From Pontibaca salina (GTDB taxonomy: Bacteria; Pseudomonadota; Alphaproteobacteria; Rhodobacterales; Rhodobacteraceae), in assembly GCF_016307205.1 (NCBI RefSeq), contig NZ_JAEIJD010000002.1, positions 1 through 64,000 of the forward strand: a stretch of 64,000 bases of DNA, in the 5' to 3' direction. Positions 7,746 through 17,350 of this stretch are shown here, one piece after another. Made by a program: the position numbers and the translations under genes. Within the stretch, counting starts at the first letter, position 1. Every line of letters begins with the position of its first letter. The notes beneath the pieces were generated by a model. It saw only the letters and a program-made list of their open reading frames with translations, searched no databases and was not told the DNA's origin.

Positions 7746-9557
7746 ATGGCACGTTCCCCCCAGCCGCCTGCTGCGCTTCCCGGCAAGACAGAAGAGCGCG
7801 AGAAGTCGCGCCAAATCGGCAATCTGGCTGCGTTGTGGCCGTTTTTGCGCCCCTATAACGGATTGATGTTGGCGGCGGTGCTGGCACTGGTATTGGCGGC
7901 ATGTGTGTCGCTGACATTGCCACTGGCGGTGCGCCGGGTGGTCGATAACTTCCGCACCGATGACGCGGCGTTGCTGAACCAGTATTTTGTGGGCGCGTTG
8001 GTCATTGCCGCACTTTTGGCCCTGGGAACAGGGCTGCGCTACGCGTTGGTCACGAAGCTGGGGGAACGGGTCGTGGCCGATATTCGCAAGGCCGTTTTTG
8101 ACCGCATGGTCGGGATGAGCCCCGAGTTCTTCGAGACGATCATGACCGGCGAAGTGCTGAGCCGGATCACCACCGATACCACATTGATTCAATCGGTTCT
8201 GGGCTCGTCGATCTCCATCGCATTGCGCAACGCGCTGCTGTTTTTGGGCGGGTTGGCCCTGATGCTGCTGACCTCGGCCAAATTGACCGGGTTGGTGCTG
8301 CTGATCGTGCCGGTGGTCGTGGTGCCGATTCTGTTTCTGGGCCGCCGGTTGCGGGTGCTCAGCCGGGAAAATCAGGACTGGATAGCTGCGTCTTCGGGCA
8401 ATGCCTCGGAATCGCTGACCGCAGTGCAAACGGTTCAGGCCTTCACCCATGAAGCCGCCAGCCGGGTTCAGTTCGGGAACATGATTGAGACCTCGTACCA
8501 GGTCTCGCAGCGTCGTATCCGCACCCGGGCAATCATGACGGTGATCGTGATTTTTCTGGTGTTTTCTGGCATTGTCGGCGTGTTGTGGATGGGCGCGCGC
8601 GATGTGCGTGCGGACACCATGTCGGAAGGTGCGCTGATCCAGTTCGTGATCTATGCGGTTCTTGTCGCCGGATCGGTGGCCGCCTTGTCCGAAATCTGGG
8701 GCGAATTGCAGCGCGCAGCAGGGGCCACCGAACGGTTGGTCGAGCTTTTGCACGCCAACGACTATGTGCGCGATCCGAAACAGCCGATCGCACTGCCCCG
8801 CCCGGTGCGCGGCGAGATCGCCTTTCGCAACGTGTCTTTCCGCTATCCGGCCCGTCCAGAGGTCGCGGCGTTGCAAGATGTGACGCTTAGCATCACGCCC
8901 GGGGAAACGGTGGCCTTTGTCGGACCATCGGGCGCGGGGAAGACCACAATCATCCAGTTGATCCAGCGGTTTTATGACGCTGACGAGGGAAAAATCTTGC
9001 TGGATGATATCGCCCTGTCCGACATGGCGCGCGAAGATTTCCGCAAAGCGATCGCCCTTGTACCGCAAGACCCGGTCATCTTTGCAGCCAGTGCGCGCGA
9101 CAATATCCGGTTCGGTCGCCTTGATGCCAGTGATGAAGAGGTCGAACAGGCCGCCCGCGCAGCCGCTGCCCATGACTTCATCATGGATCTGCCACAGGGC
9201 TATGATAGCTTTGTCGGAGAACGTGGCGTGATGCTCTCGGGGGGGCAGAGACAGCGAATCGCCATTGCTCGGGCGATCTTGCGCGATGCGCCGGTGCTGC
9301 TGCTGGACGAGGCCACCAGCGCGCTGGATGCCGAAAGTGAACGCGCGGTACAAGCGGCCGTGGACAAGCTTAGCGCGGGACGTACGACATTGATCGTGGC
9401 GCACCGTCTGGCAACCGTGAAAAAAGCCGATCGCATTGTGGTTCTGGATCAGGGCCGCATCGTTGCCACCGGTCCCCATGACCAGCTGGTTGCCGAGGGC
9501 GGTCTCTATGCGCGGTTGGCGCGGTTGCAGTTCACCGACGGGATCGCTGCCGAATAA
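7746..9557 (+). CDS. ABC exporter, fused permease-ATPase (ABCB/MsbA type)
   Basis: A 603-residue half-transporter expected to act as a homodimer. The N-terminal membrane domain (about residues 30-320) has six hydrophobic segments; the nucleotide-binding domain follows with Walker A GPSGAGKTT near residue 393, Q-loop PQDPV, signature LSGGQRQRIAIARA, Walker B VLLLDEATSALD and the switch-region AHRL. Start at 7746 has aagga 9 bases before it. The substrate is unknown; lipid or drug export is typical of this subfamily. It is not obviously co-transcribed with the acyl-CoA synthetase, which starts 112 bases on. The long opposite-strand frame over this gene is an artefact. Confidence 0.92.
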   Translation: MARSPQPPAALPGKTEEREKSRQIGNLAALWPFLRPYNGLMLAAVLALVLAACVSLTLPLAVRRVVDNFRTDDAALLNQYFVGALVIAALLALGTGLRYALVTKLGERVVADIRKAVFDRMVGMSPEFFETIMTGEVLSRITTDTTLIQSVLGSSISIALRNALLFLGGLALMLLTSAKLTGLVLLIVPVVVVPILFLGRRLRVLSRENQDWIAASSGNASESLTAVQTVQAFTHEAASRVQFGNMIETSYQVSQRRIRTRAIMTVIVIFLVFSGIVGVLWMGARDVRADTMSEGALIQFVIYAVLVAGSVAALSEIWGELQRAAGATERLVELLHANDYVRDPKQPIALPRPVRGEIAFRNVSFRYPARPEVAALQDVTLSITPGETVAFVGPSGAGKTTIIQLIQRFYDADEGKILLDDIALSDMAREDFRKAIALVPQDPVIFAASARDNIRFGRLDASDEEVEQAARAAAAHDFIMDLPQGYDSFVGERGVMLSGGQRQRIAIARAILRDAPVLLLDEATSALDAESERAVQAAVDKLSAGRTTLIVAHRLATVKKADRIVVLDQGRIVATGPHDQLVAEGGLYARLARLQFTDGIAAE

Positions 9558-9669
9558 GACAACTTGGGTGTTCGCGACCCGGCAGCGGCTTGCGAACACA
9601 ACGTTTTCCGCCCATCCTGACCTCAATGAAGATGCCCCGAAATGGGTATGAGAGGAAGGGGAGCACGCG

Positions 9670-11547
9670 ATGTCATTTGCAAACCGGGCAGATCGCGATG
9701 CGATTGAGAATGAAATGCCATGGTCGAGACGTGATGTGCCGGTTACGCTTCACCAAATGCTGTCGCGCACCGCGCGCAACTTTCCCGAGTACAATGCCAC
9801 CAGTTTCCAGCTTCTGTCCGGGCCCCAGGACAAGGCTGAGACACTGACCTGGCGCGATCTTCTCGCCCGCGTCAATCAGGCTGCCAACCTATTCCGCTCG
9901 CTCGGCGTGGGTGAAAAGGATGTGGTGGCTTGCGTGCTGCCCAATTGCAGCGAAGCCGGTATAACCATTCTCGCCGGCGCAGTTGCCGGAATCGTGAATC
10001 CGATCAATCCGCTTCTGGACCAAGAACAGATTGCATCGATCCTGCGCGAGACCGGCGCGAAAGTCGTGGTCACCTTGAAAGCTTTCCCCAAGACGGATGT
10101 GGCACAAAAGACCGCCGCGGCGATTGCTGGTGCACCCGGGGTCAAGACCGTGCTTGAGGTTGATCTCAACCGCTATCTCACGCCGCCCAAGTCCTGGCTG
10201 GTGCCGCTGATCCGCCCCAAGCTGCAAAGGGCGACAGCGTCATACAAGGATTTCAACGCCGAACTCGCCCGTCAGCCGACGGAATTGACCTTCGCAGATG
10301 AAGCCCAGGATCGGGTCGCATTTCATTTCCACACCGGCGGTACAACCGGGATGCCCAAGGTGGCACAGCATACCTATGGCGGTGTGATCTATAACGCGTG
10401 GATCGGCGGCGAGTTACTGCTGTCAGCCGAGGACAACATCATGTGCCCGCTGCCTTTGTTTCATGTCTTCGCGTGCCATGTGATCTTTATGGCAGCGGTC
10501 TATTGCGGGGCGCATGTGGTGTTTCCGACCCCTGCAGGCTATCGCGGCGACGGCGTGTTCGACAATTTCTGGAAGCTTAACGAGCGCTGGAAGATCAGCT
10601 TTATCATCACGGTACCGACGGCCATCGCCGCCAGCATGCAGCGCCCGGTTGATGCCGACCTATCGACAGTGAAAAAGGCCTTTTCCGGCTCGGCTCCGCT
10701 GCCGCTGGAACTCTTCAAACGCTTTGAAAAGGCCTCGGGTGTCACGATTATCGAGGGCTATGGTCTGACCGAGGCGACTTGCCTTGTCGCCTGTAATCCG
10801 GTCGAGGGCGTGAAGAAGATCGGCTCGGTCGGCATTCCGTTCCCCTATACAGATGTGAAAATTATCAAATCGACAGAAACCGGCCCCGTCGAGGCCGATG
10901 TGGATCAGATCGGTGAAATCTGCCTGACCAATCCCGGTGTAAATTCCGGCAGCGTCTACACTGAAGCCGAGAAGAACCGCGATCTTTTCCATGACGGCAT
11001 TTATCTGCGCACGGGAGATCTGGGCCGGATCGACCCTGACGGCTATCTCTGGATTACCGGTCGGGCCAAGGATCTCATCATTCGCGGCGGCCACAATATC
11101 GACCCTGCCGAGATCGAAGAGGCGCTTTTACAACATGAGGCGGTGGCCTTTGCTGGCGCGATCGGCCAGCCCGACGCCCATTCCGGCGAATTGCCCTGCG
11201 CCTATGTCGAACTGGTCCACGGTGCCGTGGTCACTCCCGGCGACCTGATGGAACATTGCAAGGCCCATGTTCATGAGCGGGCGGCGCAACCGAAACATGT
11301 GGAGATCATGGCAGAGCTGCCCAAGACAGCTGTCGGCAAGGTCTTTAAACCCGCGCTGCGCAAACTGGCAATCACCCGCGTCTATAACGACGCTTTGGAG
11401 ACTGCGGGGCTGGCGGCGCGCGTGGTTTCGGTCATCGACGACAAGAAGCGCGGGCTGGTCGCGCAATTGCGCCGCAATGGATCGGACGAGGGGGCGGTCG
11501 CCCAGGCGTTGAGTGACTTCACCCGACCCTGGGATTGGGAAGCCTGA
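9670..11547 (+). CDS. Acyl-CoA synthetase (AMP-forming)
   Basis: A 625-residue member of the ANL superfamily, activating a carboxylic acid to its acyl-AMP and then to the CoA thioester. Motifs in order are the P-loop HTGGTTGMPK (about 218-227), EGYGLTEAT, RTGDLGRID, GRAKDLIIRGGHNIDPAEIE and the C-terminal PKTAVGKVFK carrying the catalytic lysine. It is rather long for the family, with an extended linker around residues 155-205 and at the C terminus. A purine-rich gaggaagggg precedes the start. Chain-length specificity cannot be read. A two-copy inverted motif follows at 11587-11684, separating it from the convergent ABC operon. Confidence 0.92.
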   Translation: MSFANRADRDAIENEMPWSRRDVPVTLHQMLSRTARNFPEYNATSFQLLSGPQDKAETLTWRDLLARVNQAANLFRSLGVGEKDVVACVLPNCSEAGITILAGAVAGIVNPINPLLDQEQIASILRETGAKVVVTLKAFPKTDVAQKTAAAIAGAPGVKTVLEVDLNRYLTPPKSWLVPLIRPKLQRATASYKDFNAELARQPTELTFADEAQDRVAFHFHTGGTTGMPKVAQHTYGGVIYNAWIGGELLLSAEDNIMCPLPLFHVFACHVIFMAAVYCGAHVVFPTPAGYRGDGVFDNFWKLNERWKISFIITVPTAIAASMQRPVDADLSTVKKAFSGSAPLPLELFKRFEKASGVTIIEGYGLTEATCLVACNPVEGVKKIGSVGIPFPYTDVKIIKSTETGPVEADVDQIGEICLTNPGVNSGSVYTEAEKNRDLFHDGIYLRTGDLGRIDPDGYLWITGRAKDLIIRGGHNIDPAEIEEALLQHEAVAFAGAIGQPDAHSGELPCAYVELVHGAVVTPGDLMEHCKAHVHERAAQPKHVEIMAELPKTAVGKVFKPALRKLAITRVYNDALETAGLAARVVSVIDDKKRGLVAQLRRNGSDEGAVAQALSDFTRPWDWEA

Positions 11548-11586
11548 ACGCCGTTCGGGCGAGAGGCGCGGAAACTAAAAAGTCGC

Positions 11587-11684
11587 GTTTCTTTCTGGTT
11601 CAAAATACCCCCGCCGGAGGCATCGAAGCTCTCACCCTCAAAGAGATTTTGAGCCTCCGTTGGGGATATTTCGGGCAAGAAGAA
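11587..11684. repeat. Inverted pair of the rhodobacterial intergenic motif (copies B and C)
   Basis: Copy B (11587-11621, reverse orientation) reads tttctttctggttcaaaata followed by cccccgccggaggc. Copy C (11653-11684, forward) reads gcctccgttggggatattt followed by cgggcaagaagaa. The two can pair into a long hairpin, and between them lies the small inverted repeat ctcaaagagattttgag. The pair fills the gap between the convergent acyl-CoA synthetase and ABC ATPase genes, so a bidirectional terminator is the simplest reading. Confidence 0.7.
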
Positions 11685-11690
11685 CCGTTT

Positions 11691-13331
11691 TCAGTTTCCG
11701 GCGCTGGTCATCCGGCGTGTTTCGATCACCTCTTCCAGCCAGCCCAATTTCATCTCGGGGACCGAAGACAACAGCAGGTCGGTATAGTCGTCGAAGGGCG
11801 GCGACAGGACGGTAGATTTGGCACCGTAGCGTTGTACGCGACCCTGATACATCACCGCGATGGAATCTGCGATGGCGCGCACCGTGGCGATATCATGGGT
11901 AATGAAAAGATAGGCGACGTCCTCTCTTTTCTGGAGATTCAGAAGCAGTTTCAGGATGCCGTCCGCGACCAGTGGGTCAAGCGCGCTGGTCACTTCGTCG
12001 CAAATGATGAGCTTGGGTTTGGCCGCCAGCGCCCGAGCGATGCAGACACGTTGTTTCTGACCGCCGGAAAGCTCTGCGGGATAGCGGTCAAGAAACCCAT
12101 CTCCCATTTCGATCTCGTCGAGAAGTTCTTTGACCCGTTTCTTCTTTTCGGCGCCTTTCAGGCCGAAATAGAACTCGAGCGGGCGACCGATGATCGTGCC
12201 GACCGTATGGCGCGGGTTCATCGCCACATCAGCCATCTGATAAATCATTTGCAATTCGCGCAGATCCTCGCGCGTCCGACCGGCGAGCGTCGGCGACAGG
12301 GTGCGCCCCGAAAATTCGATCATCCCGTCACGGGGTGGTAAGAGGCCCGTAATCACCCGCGCCAGCGTGGATTTTCCCGACCCGCTTTCGCCAACCACAG
12401 CCAGTGTCTGACCAGGATGCACATCCACGCTGACATCGTGTAAAACGTCGAAATTGGTGCCGCGATAGCGCGCGGTGACATTTTGAACGCTGAGCAGCGG
12501 CTCATTGGTGGGGGGCTTTTCCTCGTGGCTTATGGAGCGGACCGAGACCAGCGCACGAGTGTATTCCTCTTGTGGCGCGTTGATGATCTGTTCGGTGCTG
12601 CCGTATTCTACCTTCTCGCCCATGCGCAGAACCATGATATCATCGGCCACTTGCGCCACCACGGCCAGATCGTGGGTGATATAGATCGCGGCCACGCCGG
12701 TATCGGCAATCGCCTCCTTGATTGCTTTCAGCACGTCGATCTGAGTGGTCACGTCCAGTGCTGTGGTGGGTTCGTCGAACACCACCAGATCGGGCTGTGG
12801 GCACAGCGCCATCGCGGTCATCGCCCGTTGCAACTGGCCGCCCGACACTTGGTGCGGATAGCGCTCGCCGATGGTTTCAGGATCGGGCAAGCCCAGCTTG
12901 TCGAACAGGGAAACAGCGCGCTTTTCAGCCTCGGAGCGGGAGAATTTGCCATGGCGGACCGAGGCTTCGATCACCTGTTCCATGATCTTCTTGGCCGGAT
13001 TGAACGAAGCCGCCGCAGATTGCGAGACATAGGTTACCTCGGAACCGCGCAGGCGGCGCAGTTCGCGGGGGCTACCAGACAGGATGTCGCGCCCATTAAT
13101 CCAAACTTCACCGCCAGAAATTTCGACGCCGCCGCGGCCATAGCCCATCGCAGCCAGACCAATGGTTGATTTACCTGCTCCGCTTTCACCGATCAGGCCC
13201 AAGACCTTGCCCTTTTCAAGATCTAAGGAAACGCCATGGACGATTTCGATCCATTTCGGCGGCTCGCCCGGCGGATAGGCAGTCGCGCCAATTTTTAGAT
13301 CACGGACCTTCAGAAACGTGTCCTCGGTCAA
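11691..13331 (-). CDS. Peptide/nickel-type ABC transporter, fused double ATPase
   Basis: A 546-residue protein holding two complete Opp/Dpp-family ATPase domains in tandem, equivalent to DppD plus DppF. The first domain has Walker [10 protein letters not shown], signature VSGGQLQRA and Walker [13 protein letters not shown]; the second has [18 protein letters not shown] and [11 protein letters not shown]. The start is a TTG at 13331: GGAGG lies 6 bases upstream and TTGA overlaps the stop of the preceding permease gene. It energises uptake by the permease pair encoded just upstream. The substrate of the importer is not evident; oligopeptides, nickel or glycosides are all possible in this family. 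Confidence 0.93.
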   Translation of the reverse strand: MTEDTFLKVRDLKIGATAYPPGEPPKWIEIVHGVSLDLEKGKVLGLIGESGAGKSTIGLAAMGYGRGGVEISGGEVWINGRDILSGSPRELRRLRGSEVTYVSQSAAASFNPAKKIMEQVIEASVRHGKFSRSEAEKRAVSLFDKLGLPDPETIGERYPHQVSGGQLQRAMTAMALCPQPDLVVFDEPTTALDVTTQIDVLKAIKEAIADTGVAAIYITHDLAVVAQVADDIMVLRMGEKVEYGSTEQIINAPQEEYTRALVSVRSISHEEKPPTNEPLLSVQNVTARYRGTNFDVLHDVSVDVHPGQTLAVVGESGSGKSTLARVITGLLPPRDGMIEFSGRTLSPTLAGRTREDLRELQMIYQMADVAMNPRHTVGTIIGRPLEFYFGLKGAEKKKRVKELLDEIEMGDGFLDRYPAELSGGQKQRVCIARALAAKPKLIICDEVTSALDPLVADGILKLLLNLQKREDVAYLFITHDIATVRAIADSIAVMYQGRVQRYGAKSTVLSPPFDDYTDLLLSSVPEMKLGWLEEVIETRRMTSAGN

Positions 13332-14143
13332 CCGCGGCCTCCTTTCAGGCTGGTGGTCCGGTTCAGCACCCAGTCGGCCACCAGATTGACCGAAATCGCC
13401 AGCGTTGCGATGGCGATGGCTGGGATCAGCGCGGCCGGGATACCGTAAACGATGCCGTCCTTGTTTTCCTTGACGATGCCACCCCAATCCGCCTGCGGCG
13501 GTTGTACGCCGAGGCCCAGAAATGACAGTGTCGAGACGAACAGCACTGCGAAGATGAAGCGCAGTCCCATTTCCGCTATCAGCGGCGACAGCGCGTTGGG
13601 AAGAATCTCGCGGAAGATCACCCAGATCCGCCCCTCGCCGCGCAATTTGGCGGCTTCGACAAAATCCATCACGTTGATGTCTACCGCCACAGCACGGGCC
13701 AGACGATAGACGCGGGTGGAATCCAGCAGCCCCATAACCAGGATCAGGATCGGGATCGTGACCGGCATCACCGAAAGAATCACCAGGGCAAAAATCAGTG
13801 TCGGGATCGACATGATCAGGTCGATGAAGCGGCTAAGGAACTGATCCACCCAGCCACCGATCACTGCTGCGATCAGTCCTAACACCGAGCCGGTGAGAAA
13901 ACTAAGCAATGTGGCGGCTGTGGCGATGAAAATGGTCGTACGCCCACCATAGATCATCCGGCTGAGCAGGTCGCGTCCAATACTGTCAGTGCCCAGCCAG
14001 TGTCGTGACGACGATGGCTCCCACACGTCGCCGACAATCTGGGCCATCCCGTATGGGGCAAGCAGCGGCGCAAAAATGGCGGCAAGGAAATAAAGGCCGG
14101 TGAACAACAGCCCAAGCATGGCGGCAACGGGGATGTTCTTCAT
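13328..14143 (-). CDS. Peptide/nickel-type ABC transporter permease (DppC-like)
   Basis: A 271-residue inner-membrane permease with the N-terminal OppC-like segment, the HWLGTDSIGRDLLSRMIYGGR block and five to six hydrophobic segments; the EAAKLRGEG loop contacts the ATPase. I start at MKNIPVAAMLG (14143), which has ggagg 7 bases upstream, not at the longer in-frame start. Its TGA overlaps the TTG start of the ATPase gene, indicating translational coupling. It forms the channel together with the DppB-like partner. Confidence 0.92.
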   Translation of the reverse strand: MKNIPVAAMLGLLFTGLYFLAAIFAPLLAPYGMAQIVGDVWEPSSSRHWLGTDSIGRDLLSRMIYGGRTTIFIATAATLLSFLTGSVLGLIAAVIGGWVDQFLSRFIDLIMSIPTLIFALVILSVMPVTIPILILVMGLLDSTRVYRLARAVAVDINVMDFVEAAKLRGEGRIWVIFREILPNALSPLIAEMGLRFIFAVLFVSTLSFLGLGVQPPQADWGGIVKENKDGIVYGIPAALIPAIAIATLAISVNLVADWVLNRTTSLKGGRG

Positions 14144-14228
14144 CAGAAATCCTCCGGGAGGAGGGGATGTGCGCTTACAGCCGGAAAGCGGTCCAGCCTG
14201 CACGCATTGATTTTAGATAATGATGGGG

Positions 14229-15185
14229 TCATCTTGGGTGCCTCAGCCGCGGATTGGCAAGGATGGATACGATGTCGGCGATCATGTTCAGCCCGATATA
14301 GACGGCCGCAAAGATCAAACCACAGGCTTGGACCACGGGAACATCGCGCTTACTAACGTGATCGACCAGATATTGGCCCATGCCGGGATAGACGAAAACC
14401 ACCTCAACCACGACCACGCCGACCACCAGATAGGCGAGGTTCAGCATCACCACGTTGACCACGGGCGCAATCGCATTCGGGAAGGCATGTTTGCGGATCA
14501 CATCGAATGTGGTCAAGCCCTTCAACTCGGCGGTTTCCACATAGGCCGATTGCATGACGTTCAGAATCGCCGCGCGGGTCATGCGCATCATGTGCGCCAG
14601 GATCACCAGTGTCAGCACCGCTGCCGGCAGGACGATTGCGTCTAGCTTTTGCCAAAAGCTCATGCTGTCATAGATGGTCGAAACCGAGGGAAACCAGCGC
14701 CACTTTACCGCGAAGAAATAGATCAGCACGTAGCCCAGAAAGAACTCGGGCAGGGAGATCGAGGCCAGCGTAAATCCGGAAATCAATTTGTCCGGCCAGC
14801 GGTCGCGGTAGCGTACGGCGAGCAGGCCGAGGAAGATCGCCAGCGGAACCGCAACAAGTGCTGCCCAGAATGCCAGAAACAGCGTATTGCCCAGCCGCGC
14901 GCCGATTTGCGTGGCAATGTCGCGCTGGTTGGACAGTGAGGAACCTAGATCGCCCTGCAATACGCCGCGGAGCCACTGGAAATAGCGCTGCCAAGCTGGA
15001 TCGTTTAGCCCCATTTCTTCGCGTAGATTGGCCAGCGATTGTGGTGTTGCGGACTGTCCTAAAATGGCCTGCGCCACATCTCCGGGCAGAATTAGCGTGC
15101 CGACGAAGATCAGGATTGAAGTCGCGAAAAGCAACAACACGCCCAGCGCAATGCGCTGGGCGATAAGGATCACGACGGGATGCAT
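14229..15185 (-). CDS. Peptide/nickel-type ABC transporter permease (DppB-like)
   Basis: A 318-residue permease beginning MHPVVILIAQRIALGV, with the typical first transmembrane helix, a periplasmic loop (DPAWQRYFQWLRGVLQGDLGSSL) and the cytoplasmic ETAELKGLTTFDVIRKHAFPNAI loop that docks the ATPase. It starts one base after the binding-protein stop, and 85 bases separate it from the DppC-like gene. Membrane topology and order within the operon are those of a standard Dpp/Opp importer. Confidence 0.93.
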   Translation of the reverse strand: MHPVVILIAQRIALGVLLLFATSILIFVGTLILPGDVAQAILGQSATPQSLANLREEMGLNDPAWQRYFQWLRGVLQGDLGSSLSNQRDIATQIGARLGNTLFLAFWAALVAVPLAIFLGLLAVRYRDRWPDKLISGFTLASISLPEFFLGYVLIYFFAVKWRWFPSVSTIYDSMSFWQKLDAIVLPAAVLTLVILAHMMRMTRAAILNVMQSAYVETAELKGLTTFDVIRKHAFPNAIAPVVNVVMLNLAYLVVGVVVVEVVFVYPGMGQYLVDHVSKRDVPVVQACGLIFAAVYIGLNMIADIVSILANPRLRHPR

Positions 15186-15186
15186 T

Positions 15187-16773
15187 TCAGGCCATCCAGC
15201 AGAACACTGCTGCGGAATGGTTCATCATGTCGGCGTTGGGGTGGGGGCGCCAGCCGGCGATGCGCTCAGAACGCGCGTCGAGGAAGTCATTGAACATGGG
15301 CATGATCAGCCCGCCTTCGTCGCGTACGATCATACCCATCTGGTTGTAGATTTCGGTGCGCTTTTCATCATTCAGCGTGGCGCGGGCCTCAAGGAGTAGC
15401 TTATCAAACTTTTCATTGTCAAAACGGGTGTCGTTCCAGTCTGCGGAGGACAGATAGGCAGTGGAATACATCTGGTCCTGTGTCGGACGTCCGCTCCAGT
15501 AAGAGGCGCAGAACGGTTGTTTGTTCCAGACTTCGGACCAATAACCGTCTCCCGGCTCGCGCTTGAGCTCAAGTGGAATTCCAGCTTGGCGCGCGGTCTG
15601 CTGATAAAGCTGCGCCGCTTCGACCGCGCCGGGAAAGGCGACGTCCGACACGCGAAGGATAATTGGCCGACCATCGTGGCCGGATTTCTTGTAATGTTCG
15701 GCGGCCTTTTCCAGGTCGAATTCGCGCTGGGGCAGGCTGCCGTCAAACAGTGGATAGGTGGCGTTTACAGGGATGTCATTGCCGACCGTGCCATAGCCAC
15801 GCAGAATCTTGTCGACCATGTCTTCGCGGTCGACCGCGTATTTCAGTGCTAGGCGCAGATCATTATTATCGAATGGGGCCGTGTCCACCATCATCACAAA
15901 CACGTTCTGGCCGCGTCCTTGCGTGCGCTCAAGCACCATGCCGGGGGCGCGATCCAGCAGATCGGCCAGCTTGGGCCCAATTAGGTTGGCCATATCGACC
16001 TGCCCCGATTGCAGCGCGGAAATACGGGCGGTCGGGTCATTGATCACCAGCACTTCGGTGCTGTCAAAATGGCCGCGCGAATCGTCCCAGTAATCTTCGA
16101 AGCGCTCCATCATATGTCGCACACCGGGTTCGTTGACGACGATACGATAAGGGCCCGACATGATGCCACTGGCCGGGTTTTCAATCCCGCCGCCCGGCTG
16201 GATGCGCAGATGGGGGTCGGTCATCAGATAGGGCAGGTCGGCGTTCGGCTCGTGCAGCGTGACCTCGAACAGATCGCCCTCGGCGCGCATGGATTCGATG
16301 CCTTTCATCAGGCCCAACGCGCCTGAGGTCGCCTTTTCATCGGAATGGCGCTGCATCGTCTTCAGCACATCTTCTGCGCTTAGCGTGCTGCCGTCATGAA
16401 ACTGAATCCCGTCGCGGATCTTGAAAGACCAGACCTTGGCATCGGGTGTCGAACTGATTTCTTCGGCGACGCGGGGGGTCAGCCCGCCATCGAAATCCAC
16501 TTCGGCCAGAGTCTCTCCGATCTGGGCGATCACGTTATAAGGGGCTTGGCTGAGGGTCAGGGCCGGGTCCAACGAGTTCGAGCTTTCGCCACCACCAAGT
16601 CCCATTTTCAGGTGGCCGCCCTTCTGGGGGTCTTGGGCATAAGCTGCATTTGCAAGGATTCCGCTGGCGACCGAGGCAGATACCCCCAATGCCGCAGCCC
16701 GACCCATGAATTCGCGCCTGCTCATCCTGCCGCCAGTCACGTCAGCCGCATAATGGTCAATCCGCTTTTTCAT
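15187..16773 (-). CDS. Extracellular solute-binding protein, family 5 (DppA/OppA-like), Tat signal
   Basis: A 528-residue periplasmic binding protein and first gene of the importer operon. The N terminus carries a twin-arginine signal, SRREFM at about residues 18-23, then a hydrophobic stretch ending ANAAYA-Q, so export in folded form is predicted. Family-5 features include SNSLDPALTLSQAPYNV and WSFKIRDGIQFHDGSTLSAEDVL. GGGGGA lies 8 bases before the ATG. No substrate can be assigned; the sequence looks like the large family of binding proteins annotated for peptides. Confidence 0.92.
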   Translation of the reverse strand: MKKRIDHYAADVTGGRMSRREFMGRAAALGVSASVASGILANAAYAQDPQKGGHLKMGLGGGESSNSLDPALTLSQAPYNVIAQIGETLAEVDFDGGLTPRVAEEISSTPDAKVWSFKIRDGIQFHDGSTLSAEDVLKTMQRHSDEKATSGALGLMKGIESMRAEGDLFEVTLHEPNADLPYLMTDPHLRIQPGGGIENPASGIMSGPYRIVVNEPGVRHMMERFEDYWDDSRGHFDSTEVLVINDPTARISALQSGQVDMANLIGPKLADLLDRAPGMVLERTQGRGQNVFVMMVDTAPFDNNDLRLALKYAVDREDMVDKILRGYGTVGNDIPVNATYPLFDGSLPQREFDLEKAAEHYKKSGHDGRPIILRVSDVAFPGAVEAAQLYQQTARQAGIPLELKREPGDGYWSEVWNKQPFCASYWSGRPTQDQMYSTAYLSSADWNDTRFDNEKFDKLLLEARATLNDEKRTEIYNQMGMIVRDEGGLIMPMFNDFLDARSERIAGWRPHPNADMMNHSAAVFCWMA

Positions 16774-16889
16774 ACCAGTTTCCCCCTTGGTGTTTTTGTT
16801 TTCGCGCTTCTAGACGAAGCGTTACGCATTTCACACAACCTGGCAACCTTTTATCCCACCTAGCTTAATTGCGAGGCGTGCCAGCTGCG

Positions 16890-17327
16890 TCAAACGTCGA
16901 CACTTAGCGTAACCGGACCATCGTTTACAAGCGACACTGCCATATCAGCGCCGAAACGCCCGGTTTGCACCGGTATACCAAGCCCCGCGAGAGCCTCGGC
17001 AAAGCGGTTATACAGGCGCTCGCCTTCGTCTGGAGAGGCGGCAGCGGAAAACCCGGGGCGGTTGCCGCGCGATGTGTCGGCCGCCAAAGTGAACTGGCTG
17101 ATCACCAGAGCTGCGCCGCCGATATCAAGGATCGATCGGTTCATTTTTCCCTGTTCGTCGCGAAAGATACGCAGCTTGGAAACCTTCGCCGCCAGCTGTT
17201 CGGCCTGGGCGTCAGTATCTCCCTTCATCGCGCAGACCAGTAGCAAAAGACCCTCGTCGATACTGCCGATGGTTTCATTGTTCACATCGACACTGGCACG
17301 GGTCACACGTTGGATCAGGGCGCGCAT
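16890..17327 (-). CDS. dtd: D-aminoacyl-tRNA deacylase
   Basis: A 145-residue DTD enzyme that hydrolyses D-aminoacyl-tRNA (and Gly-tRNA-Ala) as a proofreading step. The two signature stretches [17 protein letters not shown] and VNDGPVT (cross-subunit Gly-cisPro motif) are intact, and the length is standard. It starts 23 bases after the zinc-ribbon gene and is probably the last cistron of the operon running from 22834. Its position behind envelope genes may be simple co-transcription; the nearby D-amino acid module at 4.5-7.4 kb is on the other strand. Confidence 0.96.
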   Translation of the reverse strand: MRALIQRVTRASVDVNNETIGSIDEGLLLLVCAMKGDTDAQAEQLAAKVSKLRIFRDEQGKMNRSILDIGGAALVISQFTLAADTSRGNRPGFSAAASPDEGERLYNRFAEALAGLGIPVQTGRFGADMAVSLVNDGPVTLSVDV

Positions 17328-17350
17328 CTGGAAGCCTCATTCATTGTTGT

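Noticed and set aside
7549-7800. tRNA-Gly as an integration site
   Set aside because: No integrase gene, no direct repeat of the tRNA 3' end, and ordinary genes follow.
7587-9626. 679-codon open frame on the - strand
   Set aside because: It lies antisense to an ABC exporter with all motifs intact and overlaps tRNA-Gly; its product is low-complexity His/Gln/Arg-rich, as expected from the reverse of GC-rich coding DNA.
11535-12341. 268-codon + strand frame
   Set aside because: It is antisense to the ABC ATPase gene.
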